A DNA stretch of 64,000 nucleotides from CAYSFW01 sp050329935 (GTDB lineage: Bacteria > Pseudomonadota > Gammaproteobacteria > UWMA-0217): contig JBHJOI010000105.1 in assembly GCA_050329935.1 (NCBI GenBank), forward strand, positions 9,882 through 73,881, given 5' to 3'. Shown in pieces: positions 25,956 through 35,200 of the stretch (position 1 is its first letter; each line of letters opens with the position of its first letter). The position numbers and the translations under genes were made by a program. Under the pieces are notes generated by a model. The model was not told the DNA's origin and made no database searches. It saw nothing but the letters and a program-made list of their open reading frames with translations.

Positions 25956-26837
25956 ATGGATTTCGCAACGCTGCAAGCGTTTGTCGCTGTCGTCGATACC
26001 GGCTCCTTCTCGCGGGCGGCCGAGCGCTTGCACCTGACCCAGCCGGCCATTTCCAAGCGCATCGGAGCGCTTGAAACCGAAACCGGCGTCCGTTTGCTCG
26101 ATCGGCTCGGCAAGGAACTCGCACTCACCGAGGCCGGCACCGTGTTGCTGACCACCGCCCGCCGCGTGCTCGCGGAGATCGAGGACGGCAAGCGCCTGTT
26201 AAACGCGCTTTCGTTAGAAGTCGGCGGTACCCTGCGCCTAGGCGCATCACACCATGTTGGCCTGCATTACCTGCCGTCGATCCTGCGTGCCTACCTGCAA
26301 GAGTATCCGCGGGTCACGCCCGAACTGCGCTTCCTCGATTCCGAGTCCGCAGCGGTCGCCGTGGATGCGGGCGCACTCGACCTGGCACTGATCACCCTGC
26401 CACATCGGCCGTTGCCGCAACTGAACACCCTGCCGCTGTGGCAGGATCCACTGGTATTCGTCTGCGATCCGCACCACGTCCTGGCGCGTGGGCAAGCGGT
26501 CTCGCTGGAAACACTGGCCGGCTTTCCCGCGATCATGCCCAACCCGCACACGGCGACCCGGGCGCTGGTCGAAACTGCGCTGGGCGCACGCCAATTGACG
26601 CTGCGCATCAGCCTCGAAACCGACTATCTCGAAACCATCAAGAGCATGGTGATCACAGGACTTGGCTGGAGCGTATTGCCGCGCACGATGGTCGATGAAC
26701 GACTACGCGTGCTCAAGGTGCCACTGCATTTAATGCGTCACCTCGGCCTCGTGCGGCATCGCGACCGCACGCCCAGTAACGCGGCGCTGGCTTTCTCACG
26801 CCATTGCGATGCCAGCGCGATGTCACGTGGAGGGTAG
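25956..26837 (+). CDS. LysR-family transcriptional regulator divergent from leuC
   Basis: The 293-residue protein has the LysR winged helix-turn-helix at residues 1-60 (FATLQAFVAVVDTGSFSRAA, then LTQPAISKRIGALE) and a substrate-binding effector domain from about residue 90. The 103-bp gap to leuC is AT-rich and should hold both promoters, though no clear T-N11-A box could be fixed by eye. Position suggests control of leuC or of itself; the co-inducer is unknown. Confidence 0.88.
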   Translation: MDFATLQAFVAVVDTGSFSRAAERLHLTQPAISKRIGALETETGVRLLDRLGKELALTEAGTVLLTTARRVLAEIEDGKRLLNALSLEVGGTLRLGASHHVGLHYLPSILRAYLQEYPRVTPELRFLDSESAAVAVDAGALDLALITLPHRPLPQLNTLPLWQDPLVFVCDPHHVLARGQAVSLETLAGFPAIMPNPHTATRALVETALGARQLTLRISLETDYLETIKSMVITGLGWSVLPRTMVDERLRVLKVPLHLMRHLGLVRHRDRTPSNAALAFSRHCDASAMSRGG

Positions 26838-27060
26838 TCGGCACACGTCGCGCCATGCACCCCACTCGCGACACGGTTTCGCGCCGAAGAATCGCGGCTC
26901 GGGTAAGGTGACGAAGAACAGCGCGCCGCATGACGCCGAACCCAGGCGACACCCTGAACCCGCTCGATGCCGCGCGAATCGCGACCGGCCCGACGGCCGT
27001 TGGCCCACTATCCGCGCCCTGAGTTGCAACTTAATCCGCCATTAACCACGACTTAAATAC

Positions 27061-28494
27061 ATGCGTACTCTGCTCGTCTGGTTTCGACGGGATCTCCGCC
27101 TCGCCGACAATCCCGCCTTGTCGCTCGCGATAGCGACCGGCTCGCGCGTCATACCGATTTATATCCATGCGCCCGAGGAAGCCGGCGAGTGGGCGCCCGG
27201 CGGCGCCTCGTGCTGGTGGCTGCACCATGGCCTCACCGCGCTCGACCATTCGCTCGCGGCGCGCGGTGCCCGCCTCATCGTGCGCCGCGGTGCGAGCCTG
27301 CCGACCTTATGCGCACTGCTGGACGAGAGTGGCGCCGATGGCGTGTACTGGAACCGCCAGTACGAACCCTGGGCCATCGCACGGGACAGCAAGGTCAAGG
27401 CCGCCCTGCGGGAACGCGGCTGCGAAGCGAGGAGCTTCAATGCCACCTTGCTCCATGAGCCCTGGACGATCAGCAACCAGGCCGACAAACCATTCCGCGT
27501 CTTCACCCCGTTCTGGAAGCATTGCCTCACAGAGGGCATTGACCAAGCCGTATTGCCGGCGCCGCACGCGCTCGCCCGCGTCGACCTCGCATCGGTACCG
27601 TTGCCGGCGCTTGGACTGTTGCCGCGCGTGCCGTGGGATCAGGGCTTTCATGCCGCCTGGCAGCCCGGTGAGGCGGGCGCTCAGACACGGCTCTCCCAGT
27701 TCCTCGACGCCGCTGTGAGCACCTACTCTGAGCGGCGCAACGTCCCCGGCGAAGCAGGCACGTCGCACCTCTCACCACACCTGCACTTCGGCGAAATCGG
27801 TCCGCGCCAGATCGTGCGCGCGGTCACGCACGCCCTGGAACAAGGTGGCGCGCGCGATGCCGAAGGGTCACGCGTGTTTCTATCGGAAATCGGCTGGCGC
27901 GAGTTCGCGTATCACCTGTTGTTCCACTATCCACACACCATCGATGCACCGCTCGACAAGCGCTTCGACCGCTTCGAATGGTCGCGCGACGACGCCGCGC
28001 TGTGCGCCTGGCAACGCGGCCTGACCGGTTTACCGATCGTCGATGCCGGCATGCGCGAACTCTGGAGCAGCGGCTGGATGCACAATCGCGTCAGAATGAT
28101 CACCGCCTCCCTGCTGACCAAGAACCTGCTCACGCCCTGGCTCGACGGCGCGCGCTGGTTCTGGGACACCCTGGTCGACGCCGATCTCGCCAGCAACAGC
28201 CTCGGGTGGCAGTGGACGGCGGGTTGCGGCGCGGACGCGGCGCCGTACTTTCGAATCTTCAATCCCGTGTTGCAGGGCGAAAAATTTGATCCGGAGGGGG
28301 CTTATGTGCGCCGCTGGGTGCCTGAACTCGCCCGGCTGCCGGCATCGTTCATACACAAACCGTGGCAAGCCGACGCGGCCATGCTTCGCGCCGCGGGTGT
28401 CCGGCTCGGCATCGAGTATCCACGCCCGATCGTCGATCTCAAGACCAGTCGCGAAACGGCGTTGGCACGCTTTGGACAACTCAAGCGCGCGTAG
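27061..28494 (+). CDS. phrB: Deoxyribodipyrimidine photolyase
   Basis: The 477-residue cryptochrome/photolyase-family flavoprotein has an N-terminal antenna domain (LLVWFRRDLRLADNPALSLA) and a C-terminal FAD domain with TGLPIVDAGMRELWSSGWMHNRVRM and the LGWQWTAGCGADAAPYFRIF block typical of CPD class I photolyases. It repairs pyrimidine dimers using blue light. The 223-bp gap before it shows nothing recognisable. Confidence 0.92.
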   Translation: MRTLLVWFRRDLRLADNPALSLAIATGSRVIPIYIHAPEEAGEWAPGGASCWWLHHGLTALDHSLAARGARLIVRRGASLPTLCALLDESGADGVYWNRQYEPWAIARDSKVKAALRERGCEARSFNATLLHEPWTISNQADKPFRVFTPFWKHCLTEGIDQAVLPAPHALARVDLASVPLPALGLLPRVPWDQGFHAAWQPGEAGAQTRLSQFLDAAVSTYSERRNVPGEAGTSHLSPHLHFGEIGPRQIVRAVTHALEQGGARDAEGSRVFLSEIGWREFAYHLLFHYPHTIDAPLDKRFDRFEWSRDDAALCAWQRGLTGLPIVDAGMRELWSSGWMHNRVRMITASLLTKNLLTPWLDGARWFWDTLVDADLASNSLGWQWTAGCGADAAPYFRIFNPVLQGEKFDPEGAYVRRWVPELARLPASFIHKPWQADAAMLRAAGVRLGIEYPRPIVDLKTSRETALARFGQLKRA

Positions 28495-28619
28495 TCGATT
28501 CGCCTCGAACACGCCGCGAACCGCGCGAGGTGAACGGTCGAGATGGGGATTCCAGCTTACCCCACGTTCCGTGCAATACTCCGCGCGAACGTCGGCAATG
28601 GCCCCTTTCAGGTGAAACG

Positions 28620-29933
28620 ATGAGCAAGCACACGCCCAAGATTGGTTTCGTCAGCCTCGGTTGCCCGAAGGCGCTGGTCGATTCCGAACGCATCCTGACG
28701 CAACTGCGCGCGGAGGGATACGGCACGGTGTCGGACTACGCTGGCGCCGATCTGGTCGTCGTCAACACTTGCGGGTTTATCGAATCCGCGGTGCAGGAGT
28801 CATTGGAAACGATCGGCGAAGCACTCGAAGAAAATGGCCGGGTGATCGTGACCGGCTGTCTTGGCGCCGAGGCCGACAAGGTGCTCGCGGCGCACCCCGC
28901 GGTGCTTGCCGTGACCGGCCCCCATGCCTACGAGGCGGTGATGACGGCGGTGCATGAGCACCTGCCCGCGCCGCATGATCCATTGCTGGACCTCGTGCCG
29001 CCACAAGGCATCAAGCTCACGCCGCGGCACTACGCCTATCTCAAGATCTCGGAAGGCTGCAATCACCGCTGCAGCTTTTGCATCATTCCCCAGTTGCGCG
29101 GCGACCTGGTCAGCCGTCCGATTGGCGAAGTTCTGCAGGAGGCCGAGAACCTGGTCAACGCGGGCGTGAAGGAGTTGCTCGTCATTTCGCAGGACACCAG
29201 CGCCTACGGCATCGATACGAAATATCGCACCGGGTTCTGGCGTGGGCGACCGCTGCGCACCCATAGCCAGCAACTCGCCGAAGCCCTCGGTGAGCTCGGG
29301 GTCTGGGTCCGCCTGCATTACGTTTACCCGTATCCGCACGTCGACGAGCTGATCCCGCTGATGGCCGAGGGCAAGATCCTGCCGTACCTCGATGTCCCGC
29401 TGCAGCACGGCAGCCCGGCCGTGCTCAAGGCGATGCGGCGGCCCGCCCATGCCGAGCGCGTGCTCGAACGACTCGAACGCTGGCGCGAGATCTGTCCCGA
29501 CATCACGATCCGCAGCACCTTCATTGTCGGCTTTCCCGGCGAAACCGAACAAGATTTCGAAGCACTTCTGACATTTATCGAGGCCGCCCAGCTCGACCGC
29601 GTCGGTTGCTTCACCTATTCCGCGATCGACGGCGCGCCCGCCAACGCGCTACCAGGCGCGGTGCCCGAGGCGATCAAACTCGATCGGCAGGAAACCTTCA
29701 TGGAACTTCAGGCCGATATCAGTCGCGGCAAACTGATGGAAAAGGTCGGCCAGACGATGACCGTTTTGACCGACGAGATCGAGGGCGACAACACCATCGC
29801 CCGCAGTAGCGCCGACGCCCCCGAAATCGACGGCGTCGTCGTCATTGAAGGTGCGAGGATCGCGCCAGGTGAATGGCTTGAGGTCGAGATCGTGGCGAGC
29901 GACGAACATGACCTCTGGGCGCGACCGATTTGA
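28620..29933 (+). CDS. rimO: Ribosomal protein S12 methylthiotransferase
   Basis: The 437-residue radical-SAM enzyme methylthiolates Asp89 (E. coli numbering) of protein S12. The N-terminal domain has Cys15, Cys51 and Cys80 for the auxiliary cluster; Cys147, Cys151 and Cys154 (GCNHRCSFC) bind the radical-SAM cluster; the C-terminus is a TRAM domain. VSLGCPKALVDSERIL is the RimO signature. The ATG at 28620 is chosen because it gives MSKHTPKIGFVSLGC; the frame is open for 258 bases further upstream, overlapping the photolyase gene. Confidence 0.95.
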   Translation: MSKHTPKIGFVSLGCPKALVDSERILTQLRAEGYGTVSDYAGADLVVVNTCGFIESAVQESLETIGEALEENGRVIVTGCLGAEADKVLAAHPAVLAVTGPHAYEAVMTAVHEHLPAPHDPLLDLVPPQGIKLTPRHYAYLKISEGCNHRCSFCIIPQLRGDLVSRPIGEVLQEAENLVNAGVKELLVISQDTSAYGIDTKYRTGFWRGRPLRTHSQQLAEALGELGVWVRLHYVYPYPHVDELIPLMAEGKILPYLDVPLQHGSPAVLKAMRRPAHAERVLERLERWREICPDITIRSTFIVGFPGETEQDFEALLTFIEAAQLDRVGCFTYSAIDGAPANALPGAVPEAIKLDRQETFMELQADISRGKLMEKVGQTMTVLTDEIEGDNTIARSSADAPEIDGVVVIEGARIAPGEWLEVEIVASDEHDLWARPI

Positions 29934-30113
29934 ACCTAACTTACAAGTCGAGAACGCCGCCGCGGAGCACGAACGTCGCTCCTTGCCGAGGTGGTGCACG
30001 GCGTGGCGGATTGCGTCGGCCTCCGCGGCATGTCCTGCGAACCGGCAGCGCGGGGATAAAACTTAGCGCGTCCCGGCGTGGACGAATTGGCGCGGATCAA
30101 AGCCGATCGCGGA

Positions 30114-32051
30114 TCAGGCCGCGCGCTTCATGCGCGGCGATGGATGCTCGCGGTCGTTTCGGCTTACGGCGCCGGTCGGTCTCGACGCAGCCGAGGCCGC
30201 GGGGGCCGCGCCCGCCTCCGCCAGCCGGAATCGCCCAACCTGCTGATCCAGCCGCGCGGCCTGTTCCGCCATGCCGTGGCTCGCGGCCGAGATCTGCTCC
30301 ACCAGTGCCGTGTTCTGCATGGTGGCCGCCTCGATCTGATTAATCGCCCGCCGCACATCGTCGATGCCGCCCGACTGCTGCGCAGCCGACGAGGCGATTT
30401 CGGCGACCACGCCACTCATCCGACCGATCTGTTCCGACACCGCATCCAATACTTGTCCAAATCGTTCAACGCGGGTCACGCTCTCGCGCACACGGCCGTG
30501 GCTCTCCTGAATCAATGTCTTGATCTCGCGCGCCGCCTCGGCGCTACGTCCCGCCAGCTCGCGCACCTCGTTGGCCACCACGGCGAAACCGCGCCCGTGT
30601 TCGCCGGCGTGGGCGGCTTCCACCGACGCGTTCAACGCCAATAGATTGGTCTGGAACGCGATTTCGTCGATGATGACGATGATATCGCCGATACGGTCAC
30701 TGCTCGTCTCCAGTGTACTCATGGCCGCGATCGCATCCGCCGCGATCCGTCGACCCGCTTCCGTTTGCTCCCGCGCGCCGCCGACCAGCTGATTCGCGTT
30801 CTGGGCGTTATCGGCGGTCTGGCGCATCGCGCCACTCATCTGTTCGATGGTCGCCACGGTCTCCTCGGTTGCCGACGCCTGCTCCTCATTGCGGATCGCA
30901 AGATCGTCATTACCCGCGGCGATCTCGCGCGCGGCCGATGCCACATGGCCCGAGATCGCGCGAACGTTGCGGACGATCTCCGTAATCTGGTCCATGAACC
31001 GATTCACGCCCTGTCCGAGCCGCGCAAGCTCGTCGGCTCCGTTGGCGTCGATCCGTCGCGTCAAATCGCCGTCGCCGTCCGCGATCTGCTTCAAGGCGGT
31101 CGCGGAGGCATTGATCGGCGTCACGATACCGCGCGCGATCAGCCAGGCCAGACCGGTCCCTGCGAGCAACATCGCCAGCGTGACCAGGATGATCAGATTG
31201 CGCGTATCGGCAATCATCGAGAGGCTCTCGGTGCGGTCCATCGCGATCTCAAGCACCCCGATCGGCGCCCCCGAGTAATCGAGCACGCGCCGCGCATAAA
31301 CCACCCCGGGCGCATCGCGCAAGGACACGGCTCGCGTCACCGTGGCGCCGTCGAATACCTCACGCGTCAAGGTATCGGGCAACAATGCGTGATCCAGCGT
31401 GCTGGCAAAAGTCTCAAACGATTCCTGATTGACGAGTCGCAAGCTCATGTCGACGCCATAGGTCTGCTTGAACTGTTCGAAGAACGCCTGCCCCATGCCG
31501 GATCCGAATTCAACCGAGCCTACGTGAACGCCATCGTTGGAAACGGGGTAAATGCCACGAATGCCGAGACCCGCGACGCCGGACTCCAGACCCCGGACCG
31601 GCCGCCCAGTGCGATTGGTCTCGACGACGGTGGCGCGAAATCCGGAAAGGTCATCGCCGAATTGACTCGGCTTGTGCACGCGATAGAACGACGTGGCCGG
31701 CGGCAAGTGAAACTGAAACTGACTGAATCCGTACTCACGCTTCAGCGCCGCGAACCCCGCGTCGAACCACTGCGCGAGCCGTGCTCGATCGCCGCTGGCC
31801 ACGGCGGCACCGACCTCGGGCAATTGACTCACCAGCGCACTCATGCTTTCGGCCATGCGCGCCTCAGCTGCGATGGCCGCTTCGAAGTTACTGAACAAGC
31901 CGCTCAATGTACGCTGCTCGGCCGCAGCGACAACTTGTTCCGTGCGATGCAACACCAGCGGCGCGAGGACCGCGATTGCGAGCAACAAGACGATAATGGT
32001 ACCCAACGCGACCCGGGTCGCGATCGTGGTATTTTTTAGCAATCCTTGCAT
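30114..32051 (-). CDS. Methyl-accepting chemotaxis protein with Cache sensor
   Basis: The 645-residue receptor has a first transmembrane helix (about 13-33), a periplasmic Cache-type sensor (about 35-280, with FQFHLPPATSFYRVHKPSQF and GLESGVAGLGIRGIYPVS), a second helix (about 285-305), a HAMP domain, and a cytoplasmic signalling domain with the hairpin EIAFQTNLLALNASVEAAHA. The ligand is unknown; the Cache subtype with this R-V-H-K-P motif is widespread in proteobacterial receptors. No other chemotaxis gene lies nearby. A GGGGACGGG precedes the ATG. Confidence 0.9.
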   Translation of the reverse strand: MQGLLKNTTIATRVALGTIIVLLLAIAVLAPLVLHRTEQVVAAAEQRTLSGLFSNFEAAIAAEARMAESMSALVSQLPEVGAAVASGDRARLAQWFDAGFAALKREYGFSQFQFHLPPATSFYRVHKPSQFGDDLSGFRATVVETNRTGRPVRGLESGVAGLGIRGIYPVSNDGVHVGSVEFGSGMGQAFFEQFKQTYGVDMSLRLVNQESFETFASTLDHALLPDTLTREVFDGATVTRAVSLRDAPGVVYARRVLDYSGAPIGVLEIAMDRTESLSMIADTRNLIILVTLAMLLAGTGLAWLIARGIVTPINASATALKQIADGDGDLTRRIDANGADELARLGQGVNRFMDQITEIVRNVRAISGHVASAAREIAAGNDDLAIRNEEQASATEETVATIEQMSGAMRQTADNAQNANQLVGGAREQTEAGRRIAADAIAAMSTLETSSDRIGDIIVIIDEIAFQTNLLALNASVEAAHAGEHGRGFAVVANEVRELAGRSAEAAREIKTLIQESHGRVRESVTRVERFGQVLDAVSEQIGRMSGVVAEIASSAAQQSGGIDDVRRAINQIEAATMQNTALVEQISAASHGMAEQAARLDQQVGRFRLAEAGAAPAASAASRPTGAVSRNDREHPSPRMKRAA

Positions 32052-32292
32052 GTTCCCGTCCCCCTCGGTTCACCACTATCTCGTTCGATACGTATTTACG
32101 CTGATCCGCGTCGAGTCATGCGCTCGCATGACCACGGCGACACGATACTTTCAATTTCGAGTATGCACCCCACCAAGCACATCGACTCGGCAGTGCGACA
32201 CAATTCCTTGTCAAACCCGGGCGGCACCGCGACGAAACGTCGACCTCGACAACACCTGTTACAAGTTTGGCCACAACAACTAGACTTAGAAG

Positions 32293-35200
32293 GTGTTCCG
32301 AATTCCGGATCTCGGCGTGGAAGAAAAGCAACGGCTGACGGTTCTCGAAAACCTGCTGGATAGAATTCGCACGCGGATACCCGAGGCACAGCGGTCACCG
32401 CTGATTCGGATTGCCGAACGCTATTATACCGGCGTCGCGCTGGACGACCTCGAGGCGACCTCCGCCGAGGATCTCTATGGCGCGATGCTGTCGCACTGGC
32501 GCACCGCACGGCAGCGCGCGCCGGGCGACGCGACGCTGCGTATCTATACGCCGGTCTTCGATCGCGATGGTTGGCGCTCGCCGCACACCGTGATCGAGGT
32601 CGTCACCGACGACATGCCGTTTCTGGTGGACTCCTTGAGCATGGTGCTCACCCAGCGTCGATTGACCACGCATCTGCTCGTGCACCCGACCTTCACGGTG
32701 TTTCGCGATGAGCGGGGCGAGTTGTGCGGCTACGCGCCGGAGCGGACCGCCGACGGCACCGAACTCAAGGAATCGTGGATGCGGTTCGAGGTGGATCCGA
32801 TCGCGGGCGAGCCGGAACGCGAGGCCTTGCGCACAGAACTCACGGCGGTCCTGACGGACGTTCGCGCCGTCGTCGCGGATTGGCCGGCAATGCGCGCGCA
32901 GATGCAAGGCGTGATCGCTGAAACCGCCGCGCTCGGCGCGAACCCGCCGTGCCCGGGCGCCGACCTGGATGAAGCGCTGGCTTTTCTGCGTTGGCTCGAC
33001 GACCACCATTTCACGTATGTCGGATTTCGCGCATTCGATCTCCGGCACGACGCGCAGGGCGAATACCTGGAGCAAACGCCCGGATCCTCGCTCGGCATAT
33101 ACCGCCTGCGCGCGGTCAAATCCGTGCTCCGAATTCCACCCTATCTACGCGAACTTGCGTTGAGCCACGAGCCGCTTGTGTTGACCAAATCGGCTGTCCT
33201 GTCCACGGTTCATCGTCCGGTTCAACTCGACTATGTCGGCGTCAAGCGCTTCGATGCGCAGGGCACGGTCGTGGGCGAATGGCGGTTTCAGGGCCTCTAC
33301 ACCTCCGCGGCCTACGACGCGCGCCCGAGCCAGATTCCGTTGTTGCGACACAAGCTTGCAAGCATTATCGCGCGCGCGGCGCTCGACCCCGACGGCCATG
33401 CCAGCAAGGCGCTCGAGCACATTCTCCACACGCTACCGCGCGATGAGCTGATTCAGGCCGACGTCACGACCTTGCACCAGACCGCGATCGGCATCCTCAA
33501 TCATCAAGGTCGCCAGAAGCTCAAGGTTTACGCGCGTCCGGATCCTTTTGGACGGTTCGTCAGCGTGCTGGTGTGCGCGCCGCGCGACCGTTACGACACG
33601 CAATTGCGCAAGCGGATGCAATCGATCCTGGTCGCAAGGTTCGATGGCACCGGCTCCGAGTTCAACGTCCAGTTCACCGAGGGCGTGACCGCGCAGGTTC
33701 ACTTCATTGTCTGGACCTTACCCGGCCCGCCCCGCACCGCCGATACCCGCGAGCTGGAAGCACTCCTCACGGCGGCGATGCAATCCTGGCCGGACCTATT
33801 GCGCGCGGAACTGCTGGAGGTTTTCGGCGAAGCACAGGGGCTTGCGTTGTTCGAGCGCTACGGCGACGCGTTTCCGCTAGGCTACCGCGACGAGTGCACG
33901 CCCCGCACCGCGTTGGTGGACATACAGCACATCGAGTCTATTCGTGCCGGAAAGCCACTGGCGATGCATCTCTATCGCCCCCCCGAGACCAGCACCGATC
34001 TGCGCTTCAAACTCTACGGCCAACACCGTGCGCTACCGCTATCGGATGTGTTGCCGATGCTGGAACGGATGGGGCTCAAGGTGCTCGCCGCCACGCCTTA
34101 TGAAATTCGACCCGCCGGCGCCAGCGAGCGTTGGATCATCAATTTCGTTCTCGTGCCCTTGGTCGCGGTCGATATCGACATCCCCGAGGTCAAGGAACGC
34201 TTTCAAGAAGCATTCGCCCAAGTCTGCGCCGGGCAGATGGAGAGCGACGGATTCAACGCGCTGGTGTTGCTCGCCGGACTCGATTGGCGCGAGGTCACGC
34301 TGTTGCGCGCCTATTGCAAATACCTGCTGCAAACCCGCACCCCGTTCAGCCAGGCGTATATGGAAGAGACCCTGGGCCGCAATCCGCGCATTGCCCGCCA
34401 ACTGGTGGAGCTGTTTCACGGCCATCACTCGCCACGGGAAGCCCAAGAGCCGAATCTGCTGCGGGAACGCATTGCCCGCTGCGAAAAAGCCATCGATGCG
34501 GTCACCAGTCTGGATGAAGACCGCATTCTGCGGCTGTTCTTGAACACGACCCTCGCCACGCTGCGCACCAACTACTATCAACTCGACCGCGATGGACAAG
34601 CGAAAGCCCACCTGGCGCTCAAGTTCGATTCGGCCCTAGTGCCGGAGCTGCCACCGCCGCGACCGAAGTACGAGATCTTCGTCTACGCGCCATACTTCGA
34701 AGCCATCCACCTCCGTGGCGGTCTGGTCGCACGCGGCGGCCTGCGATGGTCGGATCGGCGCGAGGACTTCCGCACCGAGGTGCTGGGATTGATGAAGGCG
34801 CAGATGATCAAGAACGCGTTGATCGTGCCGGTCGGCGCGAAGGGCGGATTTTTCGCCAAGCAGTTGCCGGTCGGCGCGAGTCGGGACGAGGTGCAACGCG
34901 AAATCATCCGCTGTTATCGCGGCTTCATTCATGGCCTGCTCGACCTCACGGACAACCGCGTTGGCGGCCGGATCGAGCCGCCGCCCGAAGTCGTGCGCCG
35001 CGATGGTAACGACCCCTACCTGGTCGTTGCGGCGGACAAAGGCACCGCCAGCTTCTCCGATCTGGCCAACGAGATCGCCGCGGAGTATGGATTCTGGCTC
35101 GGGGATGCCTTCGCGTCGGGTGGCTCGCTTGGCTACGACCATAAGAAAATGGCTATCACCGCGCGTGGCGCCTGGGTCTCGGTATCGCGGCATTTCGCCG